Shown one piece after another: positions 41,904 to 49,887 of a stretch of 64,000 nucleotides of DNA; position 1 is the first letter of the stretch, and each line of letters begins with the position of its first letter. Below the pieces are notes generated by a model that worked only from the letters and a program-made list of their open reading frames with translations, had not been told where the DNA came from and made no database searches. This stretch comes from Deinococcus ruber (GTDB lineage: Bacteria > Deinococcota > Deinococci > Deinococcales > Deinococcaceae): contig NZ_BMQL01000001.1 of the NCBI RefSeq assembly GCF_014648095.1, positions 1-64,000 of the forward strand. Direction: 5' to 3'. The translations under genes and the position numbers were made by a program.

Positions 41904-43270
41904 GACGGTCCCCCGTTGGCGCGTGCCGTCAGATAGGTGGCGACGGCGCGTGCTAGTGCCTGAGCCATCTGGGTGTTCTGAGTCGCGTTCGAGAGCCGCT
42001 GCTGATCGGCGCTGTTCTGCGGCCAGCCGAGTTCCAGCAGCAGCGCGGCGTGCGGCGCTTCACCCAGCAGCAGCAGGCGTGACTGCGGCTGCTGCTGAGC
42101 GCTCAGGCCACCCGTTTTCAGTTCGCCGCGCAGCAGGTCGGACAGACGGCGAGACTCGGCGGCGTCGCTGACGGCGGCACTGACCAGCGGCGCTCCCTGG
42201 GCCTGCCGGTACGCGCTGATGATCTGCGACGGAGCCTGCCCCGCCGCCTCGTACACGGTGACTCCTTTGCGGGCCGCGTTCGGAAAGCGCCCCAGGTCGA
42301 GCGACACGAACACGTCACTCTGGCGGGCGAGATCCTGGCGCAGCGTCACGTCGGGGCTGTGGGCGGTGTCGCGGGTCAGCCGCACCTGCCAGCCTGCCCT
42401 GCTCAGCAGTTCGGCGGCGTTGCGGGCCACCTCCAACGTCACGTCCTGGCCGGTGCCCGCCAGCCCCGCCGGGTCGAGCACGATCAGCGGTTTGCGGAGT
42501 TCGGCCACCAGCGCAGGCACGTTCAGCGGCAGGCCCGGCCCCAGGTCGAGGACGACCCGTGCGCCGCTGGGCCGCTGCACCGTGAACAGTTGATACCCCG
42601 AATGGGCAGGCAGCGGCACCGTCACGGCGGCCCCGCCCGCGCCTGCCGTCACCTGAACGCGCGGCATGAAGGCACCCCGGGTGGTGTAATTGCGCGTCTG
42701 GGCCGCCGCGCCCACCAGCGTGAGCCGCAGCGAGCCGCCGATGAGTTCCTCGCGCACCGTCACGTTTCTGGTCAGATCGAAGACCACCCGGTCACTTTTT
42801 GCGCCTGCCAGCGACGACACGCCGCTGAGCTGCACCGCCGGAACGGTGAAATTGCCGGGCGTGTAGCTGGCTCCCAGGCCACGCGCCAGCGTATCGAGCG
42901 GCAACAGCAGCTTGCCGTCGAGCCGGGTGGCGGTTCGCGCCTTGACGCGCTCGGCGTCGAGCTGCACGGTGTTGAAGTCGGTGGTGGCCCGCTGGTTGTC
43001 TTCGTCGATGGGCAGCAGCAGCGTGTGGCCCAGGCCCACCACATACGCGACGCCGCCCGCCTCGCTGACGTTCAGCAGGCGTGACAGCGTGGACTGTCCG
43101 GCGTATTCGGCGCCGTACAGCGTGACCGACTGCGCGGCGCGGCCTGCCAGATTCAGGGCACTGAAAGCGTACTGAGCGCCTGCCAGCCCGGCCCACGCCA
43201 GCAGCGAGATCAGTCCAGCCCGGCCCCAGAAGCGGGCAGAGCGGCGCAGGAGCAGCGAGGAGCCGTTCAT
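41900..43270 (-). CDS. Amidase_3-like protein lacking zinc ligands (probable pseudoenzyme)
   Basis: 456 residues: signal/anchor helix, an AMIN-like/beta N-terminal part (about 45-250; repeated VVFDL and VVLDLGPGLPL segments), then an N-acetylmuramoyl-L-alanine amidase fold. The zinc motif DPGHGG of active enzymes reads DPAGLAG here, and the second His region (VSIHAN) reads VSLDLG, so both His ligands are gone; the Glu-containing LLLELGWPQNSADQQRL is kept. Hydrolysis of peptidoglycan is therefore unlikely; a structural or amidase-activating role is inferred. It overlaps smpB upstream and the GerMN gene downstream by 4 bases each. Confidence 0.85.
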   Translation of the reverse strand: MNGSSLLLRRSARFWGRAGLISLLAWAGLAGAQYAFSALNLAGRAAQSVTLYGAEYAGQSTLSRLLNVSEAGGVAYVVGLGHTLLLPIDEDNQRATTDFNTVQLDAERVKARTATRLDGKLLLPLDTLARGLGASYTPGNFTVPAVQLSGVSSLAGAKSDRVVFDLTRNVTVREELIGGSLRLTLVGAAAQTRNYTTRGAFMPRVQVTAGAGGAAVTVPLPAHSGYQLFTVQRPSGARVVLDLGPGLPLNVPALVAELRKPLIVLDPAGLAGTGQDVTLEVARNAAELLSRAGWQVRLTRDTAHSPDVTLRQDLARQSDVFVSLDLGRFPNAARKGVTVYEAAGQAPSQIISAYRQAQGAPLVSAAVSDAAESRRLSDLLRGELKTGGLSAQQQPQSRLLLLGEAPHAALLLELGWPQNSADQQRLSNATQNTQMAQALARAVATYLTARANGGPS

Positions 43271-43698
43271 GCTTCCCGCATCTCGCGGCGTGCCTGCTTG
43301 TCGGCCTCGGCGCGGCGCTTGTCGTGCAGCTTCTTGCCGCGTCCGATGGCGAGTTCGACCTTGAAGCGGCCTTCCTTGAGGTACAGCCGGGTAGGAACGA
43401 GCGTCAGGCCTTTCTGGGTCAGCGAGCGGCGGATCTTCTCGATTTCCTGGCGGTGCATCAGCAGGCGGCGCGTGCGGCGCGGCGTGTGGTTGTTGTAGGT
43501 CGCCTGGGTGTATTCGGGCACGTACAGCCCTTCCAGCTCCAGATTGCCGCCGTACAGCCGCGCATAGGCGTCGCGGAAATCGACGCCCCCGGCCCGGATG
43601 CTCTTGACCTCGCTGCCCGTCAGGACGATGCCCGCTTCGTAGCGCTCCAGCAGTTCATATTCAAAATGAGCGCGGCGATTCGTGTACACGGGGCGCAT
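43267..43698 (-). CDS. smpB: SsrA-binding protein SmpB
   Basis: Brings tmRNA to stalled ribosomes. 143 residues; RRAHFEYELLERYEAGIVL, TGSEVKSIRAGGVDFRDAYARL (split) and a basic tail with GRGKKLHDKRRAEA, all SmpB signatures. ATG 43698 (MRPVYTNRRAHF) is preferred to the frame start at 43725, which adds residues not found in SmpB. First gene of the coupled series smpB, amidase-like, GerMN, smc. No tmRNA gene was seen in the window. Confidence 0.94.
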   Translation of the reverse strand: MRPVYTNRRAHFEYELLERYEAGIVLTGSEVKSIRAGGVDFRDAYARLYGGNLELEGLYVPEYTQATYNNHTPRRTRRLLMHRQEIEKIRRSLTQKGLTLVPTRLYLKEGRFKVELAIGRGKKLHDKRRAEADKQARREMREA

Positions 43699-43799
43699 TC
43701 TAGCAGTCCGCTTTATGAACACCACTGAGGAATGGGCCGCGCTCAGGGCAGATCATTGCCGCCGCCGTTCGTGAAGGCTTTCTGAAGGCAGCACCCGAC

Positions 43800-44261
43800 T
43801 CAGGGAATCCAGCGAAAGGCCGTGAAGCCCGCCAGCACGCCGACCAGCACGCCCGCCACGACTTCCAGATACGTATGTCCGAGCAGCACCCGCAGCGGTT
43901 TGGGGGCGAAATTCTCGCGCAGAGCGGCCCGCAGTTCCTCCAGCAGCTCATTCAGCAGACGGGCCTGCAGGCCACTGGAGCGCCGCACACCGGTCGCGTC
44001 GTACATCACGATCAGCGAGAACACCGTGCAGGCGGCAAACAGCGGGCTGCCCAGCCCCTGACTCAGGGCCATGCCGGTGGTGAGCGCCACCACGAAGGCG
44101 CTGTGGCTGCTGGGCATGCCGCCGGTTTCCAGCAGCTTTTCAGGTTCCCAGCGGCGCGTCAGCAGCAAAATCAGCAGCACCTTCGCCACCTGCGCGAAGA
44201 GCATGGCCAGAACCGCTGACCACAGCCAGCGGTTCCCCAGCAGTTCAGAAAAAGACGACAC
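43800..44261 (-). CDS. Divergent PAP2-family membrane protein
   Basis: About 153 residues with four membrane helices and the family motif ETGGMPSSHSAFVVAL, plus IVMYDATGVRR and GHTYLEVVAGVLVG. Members (DUF212) are acid-phosphatase-like membrane proteins of unknown substrate, probably lipid phosphates. Start taken as GTG 44261, just before SSFSELLGNRW, 11 bases after nusB; the longer frame would run through nusB. Likely co-transcribed with nusB. Confidence 0.85.
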   Translation of the reverse strand: MSSFSELLGNRWLWSAVLAMLFAQVAKVLLILLLTRRWEPEKLLETGGMPSSHSAFVVALTTGMALSQGLGSPLFAACTVFSLIVMYDATGVRRSSGLQARLLNELLEELRAALRENFAPKPLRVLLGHTYLEVVAGVLVGVLAGFTAFRWIP

Positions 44262-44272
44262 CGCGTGCGGCG

Positions 44273-44740
44273 CTAGCGTGCGCCGTCCTGGGCGCGGGAC
44301 AGACTCGCCAGCACGCCGTTCACGAACTTGCCCGAATCGTCGCCGCCGTACTTGCGGGCGATGCGCACCGCCGACTCGATCACCGGCGGATGCGGGGCGT
44401 TCAGCCACACCATTTCCAGTGCGGCCAGCCGCATCACGTTCAGGTCGGTCTGGGCCATCGTCTCGAAGCTCCAGCCGCGAATGGTGCGGCGCAGCAGCTC
44501 ATCGACGTCGGCGCGGTGCTGCTCCATGGCGTCCAGCAGTTCGCCCGCGAAGCTCAGGGCCTCGCCCGACAACGGGGTATGGGTGTCGTCGCCCTCGCGC
44601 ATGTTGCCCTCGGCGCGGCTGCGGGCGAGCGTCAGCGGAATGTCGCCCTGCGACGCCTCGAACAGCACCCGGAAGGCGAATTCGCGGGCGGCGCGGCGGT
44701 TGCCCACCGGCACGGCGGCCTTGTCTCGGCGGCGGGTCAT
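44273..44740 (-). CDS. nusB: Transcription antitermination protein NusB
   Basis: Part of the rRNA antitermination complex with NusE. 155 residues: Arg-rich start ([20 protein letters not shown]), [12 protein letters not shown], and the conserved C-terminal helices [20 protein letters not shown] (split), [20 protein letters not shown] and [15 protein letters not shown] 44740 overlaps the stop of the Gls24-family gene by one base (TGATG), indicating coupling. Confidence 0.93.
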   Translation of the reverse strand: MTRRRDKAAVPVGNRRAAREFAFRVLFEASQGDIPLTLARSRAEGNMREGDDTHTPLSGEALSFAGELLDAMEQHRADVDELLRRTIRGWSFETMAQTDLNVMRLAALEMVWLNAPHPPVIESAVRIARKYGGDDSGKFVNGVLASLSRAQDGAR

Positions 44741-45108
44741 CAGGCCCCTGCCTTGCTGGGCGCGGGCGGCAGCGTCAGGCCCTGAACGGTGATGTTGACG
44801 GCGCGGACCTTCAGACCGGTCATCAGTTCGATGTTCTCGGTCACGGCCTGCTGCACCTTCTGCGACACGCTCACCAGACTCTTGCCGTATTCGATGTTCA
44901 GGCCGAGTTCGACACTGACATTGTTGCCCTCGCGGCTGACACGCAGGGCACGCGGGCGGCGAGATCCGGCCTGTTGCCAGCCGCCGGAGGTGGGGCGCAG
45001 GACCTCGCTGGCCTTGATCGGAGCGGCGGCGATTTCCAGGCCGCCAATACGGTCGACGGTGCTGGCGGCGATGTCCATCAGGACGTTTTTGCTGATTTCC
45101 AGATGCAT
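44740..45108 (-). CDS. Asp23/Gls24-family envelope stress protein
   Basis: 122 residues, one Asp23/Gls24 domain: [35 protein letters not shown] and [19 protein letters not shown] followed by [11 protein letters not shown]. Genes of this family commonly precede nusB in Firmicutes and Deinococcus-Thermus. Role: membrane-linked protein of the general stress or envelope response. GGAGAC lies 6 bases before ATG 45108. Divergent from the BMP gene. Confidence 0.9.
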   Translation of the reverse strand: MHLEISKNVLMDIAASTVDRIGGLEIAAAPIKASEVLRPTSGGWQQAGSRRPRALRVSREGNNVSVELGLNIEYGKSLVSVSQKVQQAVTENIELMTGLKVRAVNITVQGLTLPPAPSKAGA

Positions 45109-45329
45109 GTAGGGTCTCCAGGGGAACGTGAATCGGTGTGAACAGAGGGCCGAAGTGGCACGCCGAAGTGCCCTCCAGTGTACGGCACGGCCCCCAGATA
45201 CCCGCACAGGAACACGCCAGCGCACGGAACATTGGCACGCGTACCTAAATGGAGACGTGTTTAGAAACTGTATACTCTGACATCGGGCCACCCCGACATC
45301 TGAATTCCAGTACAACCAGAGGAGCATAC

Positions 45330-46439
45330 ATGAAGAAAATGCTGACGATTGGCATGATTGCCGCCGCCGCTGCCGCCAGTGTGGCGTTTGCCCAGACCCA
45401 GGTTCGCGTGGGCATGGCCTACGACGCGGGTGGCAAGTTCGACAAGAGCTTCAACGAGAGTGCCTACAACGGTGCGCTCCGCGCCGTCAAAACGCTCGGC
45501 ATCCAGGAGAAGGACTTCGAGCCGTCCGATCCCAGCCAGGTGGTGCAGGGCATCCGCGCCTTTGCCACCGACGGCTTTGATCTGACCATCGGCGTGGGCT
45601 TCAACAACAACGCCAGCATCACCCAGGTCGCCAAGGAGAACCCTGACCTGTACTTCGGCCTGATCGACGACGTGTCGCCCGCCTCCAACGTCGCTTCTCT
45701 CACCTTCAAGGAGGAAGAGGGCAGCTACCTGGTCGGCTACCTGGCGGCCATGAACACCGCCACCGGCGTGGTGGGCTTTATCGGCGGCATGGACATTCCG
45801 CTGATCCACAAGTTCGAGGCGGGCTACACCGCCGGAGCCAAGGCCGCCAAGCCCGGCATCAAGGTGGTGGCGCAGTACGTGGGCACCACCCCCGACGCCT
45901 GGAACAACCCCGGCAAGGCCAAGGAAATCGCCTCGGGCATGCGTGCCAAGGGAGCCGATATCATCTTCTCGGCGGCAGGCGCGAGCGGTAAGGGCCTCCA
46001 GGACTACATCAAGCAGGTGCAGTGCATCAAGGGCAACCAGCTTCCGGCAGGCGTGAAGTTCAGCAGCGACAACTTCGCCAAGGTGCCCAAGGCCGCCGGA
46101 TACGCTGCCGCGTGTGCGGGCAACACCCGTCCGATGTTCTTTATCGGCGTCGACAGCGACCAGAACTACCTGGGCGATTTCGACGGCAAGCCCGGCACCA
46201 TGAACCACGGCCTGACCAGCATGATGAAGCGCGTCGACAACGCCGTGTACGCGCTGATCAGCGACGTGAAGGGCGGCAAGTTCAAGGGCGGCCAGCGCGT
46301 CTTCGGCCTGAAGGAAAACGGCGTGGGATACGCGGTCGATCAGTACAACAAGGCCCTGATCACCAGCACCCAGATCGCCAAGGTCGAGGCGGTCAAGCAG
46401 TCGATCATCGCGGGCAAGATCACCGTTCCCAGCAAGTAA
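45330..46439 (+). CDS. BMP-family substrate-binding protein
   Basis: Periplasmic-type binding protein (Bmp/Med/PnrA, nucleoside-binding) of an ABC importer. 369 residues; type I signal peptide (cleavage after SVAFA), then VRVGMAYDAGGKFDKSFNES, GIRAFATDGFDLTIGVGF, TGVVGFIGGMDIPLIHKFEA (split), and GVDSDQNYLG. No ABC permease or ATPase is adjacent, so partners are elsewhere. TATACT (45271-45276) and AGAGGAG 6 bases before ATG mark promoter and ribosome-binding site. It has a leader, unlike most neighbours, and ends in a terminator, fitting a highly expressed orphan binding protein. Confidence 0.92.
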   Translation: MKKMLTIGMIAAAAAASVAFAQTQVRVGMAYDAGGKFDKSFNESAYNGALRAVKTLGIQEKDFEPSDPSQVVQGIRAFATDGFDLTIGVGFNNNASITQVAKENPDLYFGLIDDVSPASNVASLTFKEEEGSYLVGYLAAMNTATGVVGFIGGMDIPLIHKFEAGYTAGAKAAKPGIKVVAQYVGTTPDAWNNPGKAKEIASGMRAKGADIIFSAAGASGKGLQDYIKQVQCIKGNQLPAGVKFSSDNFAKVPKAAGYAAACAGNTRPMFFIGVDSDQNYLGDFDGKPGTMNHGLTSMMKRVDNAVYALISDVKGGKFKGGQRVFGLKENGVGYAVDQYNKALITSTQIAKVEAVKQSIIAGKITVPSK

Positions 46440-46457
46440 AGTCAGCGTTCAGCAGTG

Positions 46458-46489
46458 TCCGGCTCTCCCTGGTGGGGGCCGGATTTTTT
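46458..46489 (+). terminator. Rho-independent terminator after the BMP gene
   Basis: TCCGGC (46458-46463) pairs with GCCGGA (46478-46483), followed directly by TTTTTT. Confidence 0.85.
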
Positions 46490-46535
46490 CATGCCGCTCA
46501 CGGCAGTGATACAGTTGCTGGCTTACACTCTGGAC

Positions 46536-47177
46536 ATGACACAGAACGCTGGGCAGACCGTGGCGGTGCTGGGCGCAGGCGGCGGTGTGGGGCGACAGGT
46601 GGTGCACCAGCTCATTCAGGCGGGCGACACGGTGCGGGCGCTGGTCCGTCAGCAGGAACAGGCCGACGCGCTCGAAGCACTGGGGGCCGTGCCGGTGTTG
46701 GGCGACCTGAGTGGCGACTGGGACGCGGTGCTGGACGGTGCGGCAGCGGTGATCTGGGCGGCAGGCGCGGGCACCAGCGGGCAGTTTCAGCAGATCGACG
46801 GCGACGCACTGATGCGGGTGACAGATCGCCTGAGCGCTGGCGGGCCGCGCCGCCTGATCGTGGTGAGCAGCATGGGTGTGGACCGCCCGGAGCAGATGCC
46901 GCCGTTTCTGAGTGCCGTGCTACGGGTCAAGGCCGTGTCGGACGCGTATGTACAGGCGAGCGGGCTGGAATTTACCATCGTGCGGCCAGGGGGTCTGACG
47001 AACGAGGCGGGCACCGGACAGGTCGCGGTGGGGCTGCCCGCGCCGAGAGGCATGATTTCCCGGGAAGACGTGGCGTCGGTGGTGGTCGCGTGCCTGCGAG
47101 ACGACAGCAGCGTCGGGAAGACATTCGAGGTGGTGGCGGGGACGGACCCGATTCAGGAGGCGCTGGGGCGGGTGTGA
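46536..47177 (+). CDS. NAD(P)-binding oxidoreductase (atypical SDR)
   Basis: 213 residues: Rossmann motif VAVLGAGGGVGRQVV, LVRQQEQADALEALGA, VIWAAGAGTSG, then VVSSMGV and a TIVRPGGLTNEAGTG segment. It belongs to the NmrA/YwnB-type group that lacks the full Tyr-x3-Lys triad; many members have no known substrate. ATG 46536 with TACACT 6 bases upstream. Downstream begins an AT-rich island. Confidence 0.87.
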   Translation: MTQNAGQTVAVLGAGGGVGRQVVHQLIQAGDTVRALVRQQEQADALEALGAVPVLGDLSGDWDAVLDGAAAVIWAAGAGTSGQFQQIDGDALMRVTDRLSAGGPRRLIVVSSMGVDRPEQMPPFLSAVLRVKAVSDAYVQASGLEFTIVRPGGLTNEAGTGQVAVGLPAPRGMISREDVASVVVACLRDDSSVGKTFEVVAGTDPIQEALGRV

Positions 47178-47230
47178 AGGACTGGCTAGTGGTGATAGGC
47201 CATTATACTGAAGTTTAGAAATGTTTATTT

Positions 47231-47583
47231 ATGATTATTAGGATATTACTTAGATTTTTGCCTTTTCTATATTTCTCTGTTCATGTAATGAACATATAAG
47301 CGTTTCCGAGAAGGATTTATATGGTACTTGGATATGTCCAGCAACACCCGTTTCAGTTCTGGAGATTAAGTTTACTCTTTATAATAACAGGAAATTTGAG
47401 TTCTATTCTGGGGTTGAACACTTGACCAATCATTTTAGTGGTCAATATAGCTTCGTGCACAAAGAGAAGGTTCTAAGATTAGATTTTAGATCGGCGATTG
47501 ATCAGAGTCAGGATGTCATTGTTGTCAGCAAAGATTTGATTCAATACGATGAAATTTCTCGGTGCGAGCATGTACAAGAATGA
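47231..47583 (+). pseudogene. AT-rich lipocalin-like lipoprotein gene with a one-base frameshift
   Basis: From ATG 47231 the frame gives MIIRILLRF and then leaves the coding frame at a run of five T (47255-47259). Adding one T restores FAFSIFLCSCNEHISVSEKD (lipobox LCSC) and a continuous mature domain: LYGTWICPATPVSVLEIKF, FYSGVEHLTNHFSGQYSF, then KVLRLDFRSAIDQSQDVIVV to TGA at 47581-47583. The YGTW motif and beta pattern suggest a lipocalin-like barrel. Base composition is far poorer in GC than the surroundings, which suggests transfer. TATACT at 47204-47209 may be its promoter. It may be a pseudogene, a sequencing error or a slippage-switched gene. Confidence 0.65.
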
Positions 47584-47663
47584 GCAGGAATAAGCGATTA
47601 AAATCTGACTTGTGCCTCTTTTTAGGAAATCCTTGCCTAGGATTGCTAAGATCTAAAAGCAAA

Positions 47664-47675
47664 TTGTATATATTC
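47664..47675 (-). repeat. GAATATATACAAA element, copy 3
   Basis: GAATATATACAA on the minus strand, beginning 3 bases after the HAD phosphatase stop codon (TGA at 47680-47678). Confidence 0.65.
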
Positions 47676-47677
47676 CG

Positions 47678-48349
47678 TCAGAGGTTCAGGGCGGCCCGTA
47701 GTTCGGCGTGGCTGCCGATGATGCGCGTGGCTCCGGCTGCCAGCAGTTCACCGGGCAACGCTTCATGCACGTGACCGCCCGCCAGCAGACCCCAGACGGT
47801 CGCGCCTGCCGCTGCCCCCGCCTGAACGCCCGTCGCACTGTCCTCGATGACCAGACAGCGCCGCACATCCACACCGAGCGCCTGGGCTGCGTGCTGATAC
47901 AGGTCGGGCAGCGGTTTGCCACGCCCGCCGACCTGCTCGGAGTCGTAGGCATGATCGCCCACCAGCGCCGCCAGCCCCGACGCCCTGAGCTTCAGGTCGA
48001 GGCGGTCGCGGCGGGAGTTGCTCGCCACCGCCAGCGGTACGCCCGCCGCGTGCAGGGCGCGGAGCGTCTCCCCTGCCCCCTCGATCACCGGCACGTCTGC
48101 GAACGCTGCTGCCAGCGCGGCGTCGTTGCGGGCCGCGAAGCCTTCGGGGGGTGTCCAGCCGAAGTCGCGGTGCAGCTCGTGGTACAGCACCGGGTAGGTG
48201 CGGCCCACCGAGCGGGCCATGAATTCCTGATGGGTAAACAGCAGTCCGTGTTCGGCCAGCAGTTCGACCCAGACGCGGTTAGCAAGCACTTCGGAATCGA
48301 CCAGCACGCCGTCGAGATCGAAGAGGACAGCAGAGTAAGGAAACGTCAC
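47678..48349 (-). CDS. HAD-IA phosphatase (beta-phosphoglucomutase-like)
   Basis: 223 residues. Motif [13 protein letters not shown], motif [10 protein letters not shown], Lys in GGRGKPLPD, motif [16 protein letters not shown]. The cap is the small helical C1 type, as in beta-PGM and sugar-phosphate phosphatases. GTG 48349 is the start: TACACT lies exactly 6 bases upstream on the minus strand. Substrate not predictable. The gene is followed at once by a GAATATATACAA element. Confidence 0.9.
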   Translation of the reverse strand: MTFPYSAVLFDLDGVLVDSEVLANRVWVELLAEHGLLFTHQEFMARSVGRTYPVLYHELHRDFGWTPPEGFAARNDAALAAAFADVPVIEGAGETLRALHAAGVPLAVASNSRRDRLDLKLRASGLAALVGDHAYDSEQVGGRGKPLPDLYQHAAQALGVDVRRCLVIEDSATGVQAGAAAGATVWGLLAGGHVHEALPGELLAAGATRIIGSHAELRAALNL

Positions 48350-48445
48350 GCTGCCAGTGTAGCGGCCTGCCCGCGCTCATACGGACTGGCGTCCAAGGCC
48401 CGCAGTTGAACCCACACACCATGCGGGATTCAACCGGAATCCTTA

Positions 48446-49093
48446 TCAGTCGGTGTTCAGCAGCGAGAAGATCACCTCCGCGCCGTCCGAAACACTCAGC
48501 GGGCTGGAGTCGGGCAGGCTCGTCCAGACTTCGCCGCCCGACAGTTCGGCGGCCCTGTTCAGCAGCGGCGCGTCGGCGGCAGGGTCGAGGGTGGCCCACA
48601 GGTGTGCCGCGCCCGGCAGGTGCAGCAGCGCTCCAATCTCCTCGTTTCCGGCGTAGGCCATCAGCAGGGTGGCCGACGGCAGGCGCTCCATCGAGGCTGC
48701 CAGACTTTTGCCCAGCGGCGCGGCCCAGTCTGCCAGTTCGTGCGCCTCCGCGATCAGCGCGGCAAAACGGGCCATGTGCAGCCGGGAAAGCTGCTCGACC
48801 ACGATCACGCCGGGGTCGGGCACAGGCGAGTACTTCCCGACCCGCAGCGTCTGGACGTGTTCGGCGTTGGGGACGGGGTGCAGGCTGGCAAACAGCGGAT
48901 GCGATCCCTGCGATTCGTGCCACACGCGCAGCAGCGGCACCACATCGGGATGTGCGCCGGGCAGCAGATAGCTGGCGTTGGCCCCCAACAGCGGCGTGGC
49001 GCGGGTCTGAAGGGTCATGCTGCCGTGCAGGTCACGGGTCAGGGCCGACAGCGGTTCGTAATACGCGACGAGCGACTGAAGAGGAGTGGTCAT
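48446..49093 (-). CDS. Uncharacterised protein, possibly GNAT-like
   Basis: 215 residues, soluble. The middle part (VVEQLSRLHMARFAALIAEA) and the end (SLPDSSPLSVSDGAEVIFSL) do not give a firm family. Its head-to-head neighbour is an acetyltransferase, and segments such as ATLLMAYAGNEEIGALLHLP are reminiscent of degenerate GNAT domains. ATG 49093 has CAAACT 6 bases upstream. Starts of the two divergent genes are only 27 bases apart. Confidence 0.65.
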   Translation of the reverse strand: MTTPLQSLVAYYEPLSALTRDLHGSMTLQTRATPLLGANASYLLPGAHPDVVPLLRVWHESQGSHPLFASLHPVPNAEHVQTLRVGKYSPVPDPGVIVVEQLSRLHMARFAALIAEAHELADWAAPLGKSLAASMERLPSATLLMAYAGNEEIGALLHLPGAAHLWATLDPAADAPLLNRAAELSGGEVWTSLPDSSPLSVSDGAEVIFSLLNTD

Positions 49094-49120
49094 GCCTTCA
49101 GTTTGCCGCACAATGGGCGC
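49094..49120. promoter_or_regulatory. Compact divergent leaderless promoter
   Basis: Twenty-seven bases separate two divergent start codons. The leftward gene has CAAACT (forward 49100-49105) and the rightward gene CACAAT (49109-49114), each 6 bases from its ATG. The two -10 boxes are 3 bases apart, so -35 regions would lie inside the opposite coding sequence. Confidence 0.6.
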
Positions 49121-49804
49121 ATGCATCTGCTCGACAATCCGTTCTGGCACGCCCTGGGTGGCCCGCAGCAGTCCTGGAACGAAGGTACGGGACTGGCTCG
49201 CCGCTACCAAAGGGACGTGGCTCCGTTCGCCGCGCTCCACGACTCTTCCCCGCAGGCATGGGCCGAGCTGGGGGCGCTGCTGGGGCCGGGCGGCGGGGCG
49301 GCGCTGTTCAGCCCGACGGCCCTGGAGGTGCCCAGCGGCTGGACGGTTCGCACGACCTTTCCGCTGCTTCAGATGGTGCTGGAGGAAACGACCGGGACAG
49401 CATCTGCCCAGACCGGTGAAGTCGTACCGCTCCAGAACAGCGACGCGGCGGCGATGCGCCAGCTCGTCGGACTCACGCGCCCCGGCCCGTTCAGCGCCAG
49501 AACACCGGAACTGGGCCGCTATGTGGGCGTGTGGGAACACGGCGAACTGATCGCGCTGGCAGGCGAACGCGCCCGGCTGCCTGGATACTGTGAGGTCAGC
49601 GCGGTGTGTGTTCATCCTCAGGCGCAGGGGCGTGGGCTGGGGGCCGCCGTGGTACAGCGCGTGGTGGAGGGCATTCAGGCGCGGGGCGAGGTGCCGTTTT
49701 TGCATGTCGTGCCGGAAAACGTGGCCGCGAAGAAGGTGTATGTGCGCCTGAGATTTGGCGTGCGTGCGGAGTTGGTGGGGACAGTGGTGGAAAAGGGAGC
49801 GTGA
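49121..49804 (+). CDS. GNAT-family N-acetyltransferase
   Basis: 227 residues. The C-terminal half is a GNAT domain of the FR47 type: ELIALAGERARLPGYCEVSA (split), VCVHPQAQGRGLGAAVVQRVV (acetyl-CoA-binding Q/RxxGxG/A as QGRGLG) and PFLHVVPENVAAKKVYVRLRF (split). The N-terminal 110 residues are a poorly conserved substrate domain. ATG 49121 with CACAAT 6 bases upstream. Its stop codon lies inside the stem of a bidirectional terminator. Confidence 0.88.
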   Translation: MHLLDNPFWHALGGPQQSWNEGTGLARRYQRDVAPFAALHDSSPQAWAELGALLGPGGGAALFSPTALEVPSGWTVRTTFPLLQMVLEETTGTASAQTGEVVPLQNSDAAAMRQLVGLTRPGPFSARTPELGRYVGVWEHGELIALAGERARLPGYCEVSAVCVHPQAQGRGLGAAVVQRVVEGIQARGEVPFLHVVPENVAAKKVYVRLRFGVRAELVGTVVEKGA

Positions 49805-49834
49805 CGACTGAACTGGATCGTCACGCTCCCTTTT
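49791..49834. terminator. Bidirectional terminator overlapping a stop codon
   Basis: AAAAGGGAGCGTGACGA (49791-49807) pairs perfectly with TCGTCACGCTCCCTTTT (49818-49834). The TGA of the acetyltransferase gene (49802-49804) is within the left arm. Confidence 0.9.
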
Positions 49835-49863
49835 AGCCTTTCAACGTTGTAAGCTAGAGTTAG

Positions 49864-49876
49864 TTTGTATATATTC
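49864..49876 (-). repeat. GAATATATACAAA element, copy 4
   Basis: GAATATATACAAA on the minus strand, starting 12 bases after the gltX stop codon (TAG at 49890-49888). Confidence 0.65.
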
Positions 49877-49887
49877 TTTAGATCTTC

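Noticed and set aside
39009..41936. 975-codon plus-strand frame opposite smc
   Set aside because: Shadow of the SMC coiled coil; the minus-strand frame has all ATPase motifs.
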